Positions 1 to 6,760 of a stretch of 9,261 nucleotides of DNA are shown piece after piece. Positions within the stretch are counted from its first letter, which is position 1. The number at the start of each line of letters is the position of its first letter. The stretch is from an uncultured Clostridia bacterium (GTDB lineage: Bacteria; Bacillota_A; Clostridia; Christensenellales; Aristaeellaceae), in assembly GCA_947165745.1 (NCBI GenBank), contig CAMVBO010000040.1, positions 1 through 9,261 of the forward strand, written 5' to 3'. Both the position numbers and the translations under genes were made by a program. The notes below the pieces were generated by a model that had not been told where the DNA came from, did not search any database, and saw only the letters and a list, made by a program, of their open reading frames with translations.

Positions 1-80
1 ACGTACTCGGAGACCACTTCCTCCAGGCTGACCCGGGAGCGCAGCTCCTCCAGCCAGGTATCCGACAATCTTCCGCTCAT
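1..80 (-). CDS. dnaG: N-terminus of probable DNA primase (DnaG), cut by window edge
   Basis: Only the first 26 codons are in the window, reading MSGRLSDTWLEELRSRVSLE followed by EVVSEYV. This resembles the start of bacterial DnaG, where a short basic lead, a helix and a (D/E)(I/V)V..YV(K/R)L segment precede the CHC2 zinc-binding motif. DnaG makes RNA primers at the replication fork. The ATG at 80 is chosen because GAGGGG lies about 7 nt upstream. An in-frame ATG at 125 would add 15 residues, but its GGAGG directly touches the start codon, so it is less likely. The gene is divergent from the aspartokinase-like gene. The zinc finger lies outside the window, so the call rests on a short stretch and could be wrong. 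Confidence 0.55.
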   Translation of the reverse strand, partial: MSGRLSDTWLEELRSRVSLEEVVSEY

Positions 81-407
81 ACACGCCCCTCGACAGTTTC
101 GTTCAATGGCCCGCCCGGGGTCCATCCTCCGGGAGTTACAGTAGTTTATTATTCGCCAATTTCGCCGTTTTTCCTGCATCGATTCCACAAATTACACAAG
201 AAATTCGTGGCACTTAACCGACGCGGCAAACGCCCGTCGGCGGCTTTTCAACGCCGCGCGACCCGCGAAATCGAACAGATGGAACAATATACTATATACA
301 ACACCTGTTTAAAAAAATCCTTTTTTTTATTTATTTTTAACTATATACTGAAATTCCGTCGCTTTCCGACGCGCACGCCTCGCGGCCTGGCGCATAGTAT
401 ACACCGA

Positions 408-436
408 AAGCGCCCGAATCAACGACCTGGGCGCTT
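408..436 (+). promoter_or_regulatory. Hairpin 1 in leader of aspartokinase-like gene
   Basis: AAGCGCCC (408-415) pairs perfectly with GGGCGCTT (429-436) around a 13-base loop. No T-run follows, so it is not a standard intrinsic terminator. Its 3' arm overlaps GCTTCG (433-438), which can instead pair with CGAAGC (467-472) in the second hairpin, so the two structures could be alternatives. A regulatory role is inferred. Confidence 0.4.
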
Positions 437-458
437 CGATGGGTTTAAATGCGCTGAT

Positions 459-483
459 GCGGCGGCCGAAGCCCGGCCGCCGC
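459..483 (+). promoter_or_regulatory. Hairpin 2, just upstream of the aspartokinase RBS
   Basis: GCGGCGGCCG (459-468) and CGGCCGCCGC (474-483) form a perfect 10-bp GC-only stem with a 5-base loop. It ends 3 bases before the GGAGG ribosome binding site (487-491). Such a stable stem could limit ribosome access or take part in attenuation. No T-tract follows directly. No known riboswitch consensus, such as the lysine riboswitch, is recognisable in the leader. Confidence 0.45.
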
Positions 484-499
484 GCTGGAGGTTTTGAAT

Positions 500-1570
500 A
501 TGCCGATCCTCGTTTCAAAATTCGGCGGCAGCTCCACCGCCGACGCCGGCTGTTTCCGGCGAATCCGGGAGATTCTGGAGACCTCGCCCGCCCGTCGATG
601 CGCGGTACTGTCCGCGCCGGGGGTATCACAGAAGCACGCCGGCAAGGTCACATCCCTGCTGGCGGCCTGCTGGCGGCTTCGCCGCGACAGGAAGGCGCTG
701 CGCTCCGCCGTGGATACCATCGCCAGGCGCTATGACGAAATCGCGCGGCCCCTCGGCGTCGATGGGTTCAGGGCGGTCGCGGAGGATGAGATTCTCTCCG
801 CGATGGCGGTCTCGGAGGCCAGCGTGCTCAGCCGGGGTGAACATCTTTGCGCGCTGCTGTTTGGCCAATACAGCGGCATCCCCATGGCGGACGCCACCGA
901 CGCGGTTCAGTTTGACCCGGGCGGCGGGTTGAATATGGAAGCGACGCTGGCCCGGTTCATCGGCCTGTCCAGGAGATATGACAAACTGATCGTGCCGGGG
1001 TTCTATGGCGCGGAGCCGAGTGGAAGGATTCGCACCTTCCCCCGCAACGGCTCGGACATCACCGGGGCGCTGGCCGCGGCGGGCATGGGGGCCAGTCTCT
1101 ATGAAAACTGGACGGACGTGCCCGGGCTGATGACCGCCGACCCGGCCATCGTGCCCGACGCGCGGCTGATTCGCCAGGTCAGCTATCGCCAGATGCGCGC
1201 GCTTGCGAGAGCCGGCGCTCAGGTGCTGCACCCCGCCTGCCTCGACCCTGTGGCCATGGCGGGCATCCCCACGCGATTGCGCTCGACCCGGGAGCCGGAG
1301 AACTACGGTACGCTGATTGACGACAAAGTGGCCGAGATCGTGCCGTGCCTTGCCGGCAGGCGTGAGGCGGCGCTGCCCGTGAAGACCCACGATGAGAGCA
1401 CCGAAGCGGCGTGCGTGTCCATATTCGGGCTGCCGCTGAATGCCGTGACGGAGGCGGCCGGAATGCTCGAGCCGATATTCATCGAGCCCGGTCGCGACTG
1501 CGTGCGTGTCTACGTGGAACGGGCGGCCTATGAGATGAGCCTGCGGGCGCTGCACGGGAGGTTGATATAA
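500..1570 (+). CDS. Aspartokinase-like protein, short, lacking an ACT domain
   Basis: This 356-aa protein has an amino acid kinase fold of the aspartokinase type, the enzyme that phosphorylates aspartate as the first step to lysine, threonine and methionine. Visible motifs are KFGGSS (7-12), SAPG (38-41) with KVTSLL (49-54), SRGE (111-114), VPGFYG (165-170), RNGSDITGA (182-190) and ENWTDVPGLMTADP (202-215). The pattern fits the YclM/ThrD-like class. Family members are usually about 400-450 aa with two C-terminal ACT domains. Here only one ACT-like segment (about 303-355, ending in RALHGRLI) follows the kinase domain, so roughly one ACT domain is missing. The usual RGGSD is RNGSD. ATG at 500 is preferred over the in-frame TTG at 494 because GGAGG (487-491) sits 8 bases from it. 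It could be a feedback-insensitive aspartokinase or a kinase with another substrate. Confidence 0.8.
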   Translation: MPILVSKFGGSSTADAGCFRRIREILETSPARRCAVLSAPGVSQKHAGKVTSLLAACWRLRRDRKALRSAVDTIARRYDEIARPLGVDGFRAVAEDEILSAMAVSEASVLSRGEHLCALLFGQYSGIPMADATDAVQFDPGGGLNMEATLARFIGLSRRYDKLIVPGFYGAEPSGRIRTFPRNGSDITGALAAAGMGASLYENWTDVPGLMTADPAIVPDARLIRQVSYRQMRALARAGAQVLHPACLDPVAMAGIPTRLRSTREPENYGTLIDDKVAEIVPCLAGRREAALPVKTHDESTEAACVSIFGLPLNAVTEAAGMLEPIFIEPGRDCVRVYVERAAYEMSLRALHGRLI

Positions 1571-1576
1571 ACTCGA

Positions 1577-1637
1577 ATCCCTCGCCGCGCGGGACGACGG
1601 CGGTTTCAAGCCTGTCGTCCCGCGTTGGGCGAGGGAT
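1577..1637. terminator. Long inverted repeat between convergent genes, possible bidirectional terminator
   Basis: ATCCCTCGCC (1577-1586) pairs with GGCGAGGGAT (1628-1637), and CGCGGGACGAC (1588-1598) pairs with GTCGTCCCGCG (1614-1624). A short GGC/GCC pair (1599-1601/1610-1612) closes the tip. The structure lies 7 bases after the aspartokinase stop and 55 bases after the stop of the convergent 79-aa gene, the usual place for a shared terminator. Neither side has a strong adjacent T-run (TTTATAT lies 4 bases beyond on the minus side), so Rho-independent activity is uncertain. It could also be a copy of an intergenic repeat family. Confidence 0.5.
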
Positions 1638-1657
1638 CATCGCGTGGAAACTGGTTT

Positions 1658-1702
1658 TTGCTTTGTCAATACCCCGGTCCCCGGTTGCTTCGTCAGTATC
1701 CC
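1658..1702. repeat. Two-copy imperfect 27-base tandem repeat
   Basis: TTGCTTTGTCAATACCCC (1658-1675) and TTGCTTCGTCAGTATCCC (1685-1702) match at 15 of 18 positions with a 27-base period. All three differences are transitions. A CCCCGGT doublet (1672-1678, 1679-1685) lies between them. The second copy covers the stop codon of the 79-aa minus-strand gene. No function is known. Confidence 0.5.
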
Positions 1703-1932
1703 GCCCTCCGATAGCTGTTTCTCCGGGCCGACTGCCTCGCCTTGCGCGAGCGCATGTAGACCCGCCACCCGTTCACCGCTGAGACCAGGCAGAACGCCAG
1801 CAGCAGCAGCTTGACAAATTCGCTCAAAAAGATATTCCAGCGGGGCCAGAACAGATCCAGCAGCATCAACAGCAGTATCACCCCGCCCAGCGCCAGGTTC
1901 ACCAGCGGCAGGTATTTTTCCATTTGCCTCAT
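1693..1932 (-). CDS. Small two-helix membrane protein (79 aa), paralogue of the upstream gene
   Basis: I do not recognise a named family. The protein has two hydrophobic helices (about residues 10-28 and 36-54) joined by a short loop with FWPRWN, then a basic tail rich in Arg, Ser and Tyr (56-79) that should lie in the cytoplasm. The ATG overlaps the stop of the preceding gene in an ATGA arrangement, with GAGGGG about 8 bases upstream, which argues for translational coupling and a real gene. Its membrane part aligns without gaps to that of the preceding 155-aa protein, sharing LP, D26, N33, K41, C48, V50-S51 and N54. It is the last gene of the minus-strand block, facing the inverted repeat at 1577-1637. 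Confidence 0.7.
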   Translation of the reverse strand: MRQMEKYLPLVNLALGGVILLLMLLDLFWPRWNIFLSEFVKLLLLAFCLVSAVNGWRVYMRSRKARQSARRNSYRRAGY

Positions 1933-2396
1933 CTGTATCGCCCCTCGCCGTATCTGGATGTGGAAGCGGAAGACCGCCGCGGGGCGTATCTCCCGTCAGA
2001 GGAATAGGGCCTGCGATCGCTGTACCCGGAAGCGGAGGACGCCGGGCGCCTTTCGCCGCCGGAGCGGTAGGACGAGGTGCCGTAGCGCGGCGCGTAACCA
2101 TCCCGGGGCCTCTGCGCGCCATAGCCGCCGTAGGTGTCCCGCGCAGGCTGCCGTGCCTGGGTCGATCGACGCTCCGGGGGCATTTGGGCAGGCCGGCGCG
2201 GTGCGTTTGCGGCGCGCATCAGCGTCTGGCAGTTGAACCAGCTGACGACGCACAGGATCAACATCAATCCCTTGGTCAGCCGGTTGTCGATGAAGTTCAT
2301 GGCGGTGTTGACGCGGTCGATCAGATACAGCACGACGTACATGTTGCAGATCAATATCGCCGCGTGGGGCAAAAGCCGCCTAAGCCGCTTGAGCAT
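1929..2396 (-). CDS. Two-helix membrane protein with Arg/Tyr/Ser-rich disordered tail (155 aa)
   Basis: No named family is recognised. Two hydrophobic helices (about 11-27 and 43-59) are followed by a roughly 90-residue low-complexity tail dominated by Arg, Ser, Tyr, Gly and Pro, with repeated RY/GY/RR units and no hydrophobic core. The basic N-terminus (MLKRLRRLL) and basic tail predict both ends in the cytoplasm. The membrane part resembles that of the next gene (D27, N34, K42, C49, V51-S52, N55), suggesting tandem duplication. GGAAGGGG lies upstream of the ATG. The gene starts 42 bases after the stop of the phosphodiester glycosidase gene and overlaps the next gene by 4 bases, so all three are probably cotranscribed. 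Confidence 0.7.
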   Translation of the reverse strand: MLKRLRRLLPHAAILICNMYVVLYLIDRVNTAMNFIDNRLTKGLMLILCVVSWFNCQTLMRAANAPRRPAQMPPERRSTQARQPARDTYGGYGAQRPRDGYAPRYGTSSYRSGGERRPASSASGYSDRRPYSSDGRYAPRRSSASTSRYGEGRYR

Positions 2397-2438
2397 TTGC
2401 AGGTATCCCCTTCCTCATGTGTATCCGTCCGTCGCCGA

Positions 2439-3584
2439 TCATTCCGTCACGCGGTCGACGACCATGATGTAATCGCTGCTGTTTCTACCGCCGTCAGAGG
2501 GCACGTTGACCAGCTTGCTCGCCAGCGCCAGCAGCGAGGTCTGCCCGCCGTCCAGGTTATAGGCCAGCTTGCAGCCATAGCCCGCCATGATGTTGGCCAG
2601 CTGTTTGATGGTCGCGCCGCGGGAGTTCTTGTTTCGGCCGTCCACCGCCACGAAGCAGTAATGCCCCGGTTCATAATAGCCAAACGCGGATCGGGGATTC
2701 TTGCGATCGTTGCGATGGCCCTCGGTGAAGGTCTCCAGCGGCATGCCCTCGCCGTCCAGCATGGACGGGCCGAAGCACCAGCTTTGATAGGCCCCGCGCT
2801 CCATCTCCCGCATGGCGTCGAACTCGCTGGCCTTGAAGATCTCCAGGTGGCCGTCCCAGTAGAGTATGGCGATGTCGTCCGTGGTCTTGTTGTCGCGGTA
2901 AAGCGTGCCGTTTCGGATGACCACGCCGGTGTCCCGGGTGCCATAGTAGTCGCCGTTCAGCGACGCGACGGCGCTGTAGCGCTCGGCGATCTTTTCGATC
3001 CACTCGGTATAGCCCCGGCCATAGGTATCCTTGCCGAAGGCGGTGATCAGACAGCTGATGTCCGCGATATAGAATTCCACCAGGTAGACCTGCGACTTCA
3101 CATCGTCGTTGTACTCGGTAAAGTAGCGCACGTTGACGTTGGCGCTCTGGTAACCGGTGTCCGAAAAGTTCACCGCGCCATTGGTGAATTTATCGGCGAA
3201 TACGTCCCTGAAATCGCCGACCTTCACAGGCGCCGGCGTCTCGGTGGGCGCCGGGGCCGGCGTCTGTTCGACCACTTCCGCGGCGCTCTCCGCTTCGCTC
3301 ACCTGCGGATCGGCCGTTTCAGGCTCCGGCGTCGCCACGGGGACGCTGGCCTGCCCGGCCTGCGCCGCCGTGGAGCCGTGGCGGCTGGAAACGATGCCGA
3401 TGGAGGCCTCGCTGTGGGGAATGACGTGGTGCGGCAGCGCGTACAGCACCAGCGCGATGCCCAGCGCCAGCACGTGCGCGGTCAGCACGAGCCAGATCGG
3501 CCACGGGTCGCGCCTGAACTGGCTGCGCAGCCAGTTCAGAACGCCGCCTCGCCGGGGTTGATATCCTCCCCTGCTTCGATTCAT
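2439..3584 (-). CDS. Membrane-anchored phosphodiester glycosidase (NAGPA/DUF2233) family protein
   Basis: This 381-aa protein has an Arg/Gly/Tyr-rich cytoplasmic N-terminus (1-27), one membrane helix (about 28-50), a Pro/Glu/Thr/Ala-rich linker (about 75-120) and an extracellular domain (about 125-381). The domain shows the hallmarks of the phosphodiester glycosidase family, named after the mammalian uncovering enzyme NAGPA: SLNGDYYGTRDTGVVIRNG (208-226), NPRSAFGY (296-303), FVAVDGR (311-317), NLDGGQTS (343-350) and PSDGGRNSSDYIMV (362-375). The family cleaves sugar-phosphodiester bonds; bacterial members are thought to act on cell-surface glycans, but the substrate here is unknown. GGGAG lies about 7 bases before the ATG. 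The gene begins 46 bases after valS with no terminator between, so it may share the valS transcript. Confidence 0.85.
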   Translation of the reverse strand: MNRSRGGYQPRRGGVLNWLRSQFRRDPWPIWLVLTAHVLALGIALVLYALPHHVIPHSEASIGIVSSRHGSTAAQAGQASVPVATPEPETADPQVSEAESAAEVVEQTPAPAPTETPAPVKVGDFRDVFADKFTNGAVNFSDTGYQSANVNVRYFTEYNDDVKSQVYLVEFYIADISCLITAFGKDTYGRGYTEWIEKIAERYSAVASLNGDYYGTRDTGVVIRNGTLYRDNKTTDDIAILYWDGHLEIFKASEFDAMREMERGAYQSWCFGPSMLDGEGMPLETFTEGHRNDRKNPRSAFGYYEPGHYCFVAVDGRNKNSRGATIKQLANIMAGYGCKLAYNLDGGQTSLLALASKLVNVPSDGGRNSSDYIMVVDRVTE

Positions 3585-3630
3585 GTGGTACTCCCTCGCT
3601 TCAGATGTGCTTTAGTGCATCGAACGTCGC

Positions 3631-6357
3631 TCAGCGCAGGCTCTCCATCTCCGCGATGCGCTTCTTCAGCTTCTCCAGAAGCTGCTGGTTGGTGGCCAGC
3701 TTTTCCTTCTCGGTCTCCACCAGCTGGGCGGGCGCCTTGCTGACGAAGCCGGGGTTGTTCAGCATATTGGTGGCCCGGGCGATCTCGCCGTTGAGGCCCT
3801 TGAGATCCTTCTCCAGGCGCTTGAGCTCCTTCTCCACGTCCACCAGCTCGCCCAGGGGCATGAACAGCTCGCAGGGCTCGGTGACGGCGGAAGCGGACTT
3901 CTCGGGGTTGGCGGCGTGGGCGTCGATCAGCTCCAGCGCGCTGGCGCCCGCCAGGCGCTTGAAGTAACCCTCGGCGCTCACGAGCGCGTCCTTCCAGCCC
4001 TCGTGGGGCTTGAGGATCAGCGTGGCCTTGCGGCCCGGCTGCACGTTCATCTCGGCGCGCAGGTTGCGCACGGCGCGAATGACCTCCATGACGCCGTCCA
4101 TGCGGGCGGCCTCATCGGCGAAGTCATACTCCTTCTTCAGCTCCGGCCAGGACGCGCTGATCAGCATGCCATCGACGCCCGGCAGGTAACCGTATACTTC
4201 CTCCGTGATGAAGGGCATATAGGGGTGCAGCAGCTTCAGCATGCCGGTGAGCACGTAGAGCAGCACCTCCTGGGTGGTCTCCTTTACGTCGCCTTCCTCG
4301 GCATACAACCCCTGCTTGGCCATCTCGATATACCAGTCGCAGAAGGTGCTCCACACGAAGTCATAGAGCTTCGTGGCGGCGAGGCCCAGGTCGTAGTTTT
4401 CCAGATTCTCGGTCACGCCGCGCACGGCCTCCTGATAGCGGGTCAGGATCCACTTGTCAGCCGGAGACAGCTTCGCCGCGTCGATGCCCTTGGGCGCAAA
4501 GCCCTGCAGGTTCATCAGCACGAAGCGGCTGGCGTTCCAGATCTTGTTGGCGAAGTTGCGGTAGGACTCGATCTTCTCCTCGCTCATGCGGATATCGCTG
4601 CCGGGGGCCACGCCCATCACCAGCGAGAAGCGCAGCGCGTCCGCGCCGAACTTGTCGATGACCTCGATGGGGTCGATGCCGTTGCCCAGGGACTTGGACA
4701 TCTTCCGGCCCTGAGCGTCGCGCACCAGGCCGTGCATCAGCGCCACCTCGAAGGGGCATTTGCCGGTGTGCTCGATGCCGGAGAACACCATGCGGGCCAG
4801 CCAGAAGAAGATGATGTCATAGCCGCAGGACAGCACGGTGTTGGGATAGTAATAGTTGAAGTCGTCGGTCTTGTCCGGCCAGCCCAGCGTGGAGAAGGGC
4901 CACAGCGCGGAGGAGAACCAGGTGTCCAGCACGTCCTCGTCCTGGTGCACGGGACCGCCGCACTTCGGGCAGACCGTGATGTCCTCGCGGGTCACGAAGG
5001 TCTCGCCGCAGCTGTCACAGTAGAAGGCGGGAATCCGATGGCCCCACCACAGCTGGCGGCTGATGCACCAGTCGCGGGTGTTCTCCATCCAGTGGAGATA
5101 GGTCTTTTCAAACCGGTCCGGGATGAAGCGGAGTTTTCCGTCGTAAACCACCTTGCAGGCGGGCTCGGCCAGAGGCTGCATCTTCACGAACCACTGTTTG
5201 GAAACCATGGGCTCCACCACGGTGTGGCAGCGATAGCAGGTGCCCACCTCGTGGTTCAGCGGCTCAATCTCCTTGAGCAGGCCCAGTGCCTTCAAATCCG
5301 CCACGATGGCCTTGCGGGCCTCGTCGGTGGTCATGCCGGCGTACTTGCCGCAGTCCAGCACGGTGGGCTCGTCCACGGTGGCCCGCCCGGAGGCGATCAG
5401 CTCGGCGTTCTCGGCGGCCTCCGCCGCGCCGGTCATGTGGCCGTCGTAAGTGAACACGCGCACCATGGGCAGGTTGTGGCGCTTGCCGACCTCAAAGTCG
5501 TTGGGGTCGTGGGCAGGGGTGATCTTCACCACGCCGGTGCCCTTTTCCATGTCGGCGTGCTCGTCGCAGACGATGGGGATTTCCTTGTCGATCAGCGGCA
5601 GGATCGCGTGGCAGCCGTGCAGGTGGGCATAGCGCGGGTCGTCCGCGTTGATGGCCACGGCGGTGTCGCCCAGCATGGTCTCCGGACGAGTGGTGGCCAG
5701 CTCCAGCATCTCCCCCGTCTCCTTCACGGGATAGAGGATGTGCCAGAAGTTGCCGTCCTTGCTCTCGTACTCCACCTCCGCGTCGGAAAGGCTGGTCTTG
5801 CAGCAGGGGCACCAGTTGATCATGCGGCTGCCCTGATAGATGAGACCCTTGTCGTACAGGCGCACGAATGTCTCCCGCACAGCGCGGGAAAGGCCCTCGT
5901 CCATGGTGAAGCGCTCGCGGCTCCAGTCGCAGGACACGCCCAGCTTGCGCAGCTGACTGACGATCCTGCCGCCGTACTCCTTCTTCCACTCCCAGGTGCG
6001 CTCCAGGAACTTTTCGCGGCCCACCATCTGCTTGGTCAGGCCCTCCTTGCGCAGCGCGTCCACCACCCTCACCTCGGTGGCGATGGCGGCGTGGTCCGTG
6101 CCGGGCACCCACAGGGTCGGATCGCCCTTCATGCGGTGATAGCGGATCAGCACGTCCTGGGGCATTTCATCCAGGGCGTGGCCGATGTGCAGCTGGCCGG
6201 TGATGTTCGGAGGCGGCATGACGATGACGAAGGGCTTTTTGCTCTCGTCCTTCACGGGCTTGAACGCGCCAGAGTGCTCCCACATGTCGTAGATGCGGCT
6301 TTCAACCTGGTTGGGCTGAAACACCTTTTCCATCGTGAATTCCTGCTTGGTTTCCAT
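3631..6357 (-). CDS. valS: Valyl-tRNA synthetase
   Basis: This 908-aa class I synthetase charges tRNA-Val in the cytoplasm and is of usual ValS length. It has the HIGH signature (57-60) after PPPNITGQL, WVPGTDHAA (83-91) and NWCPCC (181-186). ELATTRPETMLGDTAVA (219-235) lies in the CP1 editing domain, which removes mischarged threonine. Further on come DTWFSSALWPFSTLGWP (478-494), KMSKS (552-556) and the C-terminal coiled coil (about 838-905) typical of ValS. Paired cysteines at 374/377, 447/450 and 463/466 suggest structural zinc sites. The ATG at 6357 has GGGGG 8 bases upstream and is preferred over the in-frame Met at residue 9. The gene starts 18 bases after the 98-aa membrane protein gene and lies downstream of a valine T-box, so expression should rise when tRNA-Val is uncharged. 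Confidence 0.98.
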   Translation of the reverse strand: METKQEFTMEKVFQPNQVESRIYDMWEHSGAFKPVKDESKKPFVIVMPPPNITGQLHIGHALDEMPQDVLIRYHRMKGDPTLWVPGTDHAAIATEVRVVDALRKEGLTKQMVGREKFLERTWEWKKEYGGRIVSQLRKLGVSCDWSRERFTMDEGLSRAVRETFVRLYDKGLIYQGSRMINWCPCCKTSLSDAEVEYESKDGNFWHILYPVKETGEMLELATTRPETMLGDTAVAINADDPRYAHLHGCHAILPLIDKEIPIVCDEHADMEKGTGVVKITPAHDPNDFEVGKRHNLPMVRVFTYDGHMTGAAEAAENAELIASGRATVDEPTVLDCGKYAGMTTDEARKAIVADLKALGLLKEIEPLNHEVGTCYRCHTVVEPMVSKQWFVKMQPLAEPACKVVYDGKLRFIPDRFEKTYLHWMENTRDWCISRQLWWGHRIPAFYCDSCGETFVTREDITVCPKCGGPVHQDEDVLDTWFSSALWPFSTLGWPDKTDDFNYYYPNTVLSCGYDIIFFWLARMVFSGIEHTGKCPFEVALMHGLVRDAQGRKMSKSLGNGIDPIEVIDKFGADALRFSLVMGVAPGSDIRMSEEKIESYRNFANKIWNASRFVLMNLQGFAPKGIDAAKLSPADKWILTRYQEAVRGVTENLENYDLGLAATKLYDFVWSTFCDWYIEMAKQGLYAEEGDVKETTQEVLLYVLTGMLKLLHPYMPFITEEVYGYLPGVDGMLISASWPELKKEYDFADEAARMDGVMEVIRAVRNLRAEMNVQPGRKATLILKPHEGWKDALVSAEGYFKRLAGASALELIDAHAANPEKSASAVTEPCELFMPLGELVDVEKELKRLEKDLKGLNGEIARATNMLNNPGFVSKAPAQLVETEKEKLATNQQLLEKLKKRIAEMESLR

Positions 6358-6375
6358 GTATATATCCCCCTTGTA

Positions 6376-6672
6376 TTATAGACAAATCACCATAATTGCG
6401 CCGATGCCGCACACCAGCACGCCGATCAGGCGGCAGGCGGCGGCTTTGCCGCGGGTGCGCTCGTTGTTGAACATGGCCGTGGCGATGACCGTGACGCCCA
6501 GGCCGACGGCCATGACAGCCAAGCCAATGTAATTGACCAGGCCGAGGTCCGGCCGCTTCAGCGCCGCGCTCTTTCCGAACACGCCCAGCACCGCGGCGAT
6601 GACGACCACCACCAGCGCGCCACGCACCGCGTAGTAGCCCAGCAGGCCGTTGCGTCCGTCGCGTCCTGACAT
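6376..6672 (-). CDS. Small three-helix membrane protein between T-box and valS (98 aa)
   Basis: No family is recognised. Three hydrophobic segments (about 13-33, 43-68 and 79-97) are separated by short basic loops (GKSAALKR and NNERTRGK), and the chain ends within the last helix. The ATG at 6672 is chosen for the strong GGGAGGGA site 4-12 bases upstream. The open frame runs up to 6834, but that extension crosses the T-box and its terminator and is not coding. A small hairpin (TTCGCCG 6717-6711 with CGGCGAA 6696-6690) precedes the ribosome binding site. The gene is the first after the valine T-box and lies 18 bases before valS, so it should be induced with it. A link to valine physiology is only suggested by position. 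Confidence 0.75.
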   Translation of the reverse strand: MSGRDGRNGLLGYYAVRGALVVVVIAAVLGVFGKSAALKRPDLGLVNYIGLAVMAVGLGVTVIATAMFNNERTRGKAAACRLIGVLVCGIGAIMVICL

Positions 6673-6760
6673 TGCGATCCCTCCCTGTCTTCGCCGCTGC
6701 CTTGCGGCCCCGGCGAACCGCATGACCCGCTTTGAGGCGTTCCGCCCGCCGGGTCCACAT

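Larger units (their letters stand above)
81..499. other. Divergent intergenic region with AT-rich island
   Basis: These 419 bases separate two divergent genes and hold no convincing coding sequence. Positions 283-355 are strikingly AT-rich inside GC-rich flanks. They contain an A7 run (311-317), a T8 run (321-328) and a 9-base direct repeat ACTATATAC at 291-299 and 340-348. Several -10-like hexamers occur (TATACT at 288-293 and 344-349), but none has a believable -35 at 16-18 bases, so no promoter is called. Promoters for both flanking genes are expected here. The part next to the downstream gene carries two hairpins listed separately. Confidence 0.6.

Noticed and set aside
200..490. Lysine riboswitch or T-box ahead of the aspartokinase-like gene
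   Set aside because: No lysine-riboswitch core elements and no GGTGGTACCGCGG-type T-box sequence are present on the plus strand.
626..1609. Minus-strand open frame (327 codons) opposite the aspartokinase-like gene
   Set aside because: It has an Arg/His/Gly-rich shadow composition, while the plus strand carries clear kinase motifs.
1664..1669. Perfect TTGACA on the minus strand as a -35 box
   Set aside because: No -10-like hexamer occurs 16-18 bases downstream, and it points into a convergent gene.
1637..2122. Minus-strand 161-codon frame containing the LTKQ repeat
   Set aside because: It overlaps the two small membrane protein genes in another frame and has a random Ala/Gly/Arg/Pro composition and no RBS.
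2184..3743. Long plus-strand open frame (519 codons) opposite the glycosidase gene
   Set aside because: It is a shadow of the minus-strand glycosidase and its neighbours, with no recognisable domain or ribosome binding site.
3916..6381. Very long open frame (821 codons) on the plus strand opposite valS
   Set aside because: It is antisense to a certain valS gene. Its composition (His, Gly, Val, Ala, Leu heavy) is typical of a codon shadow in GC-rich DNA, and it shows no family motif.
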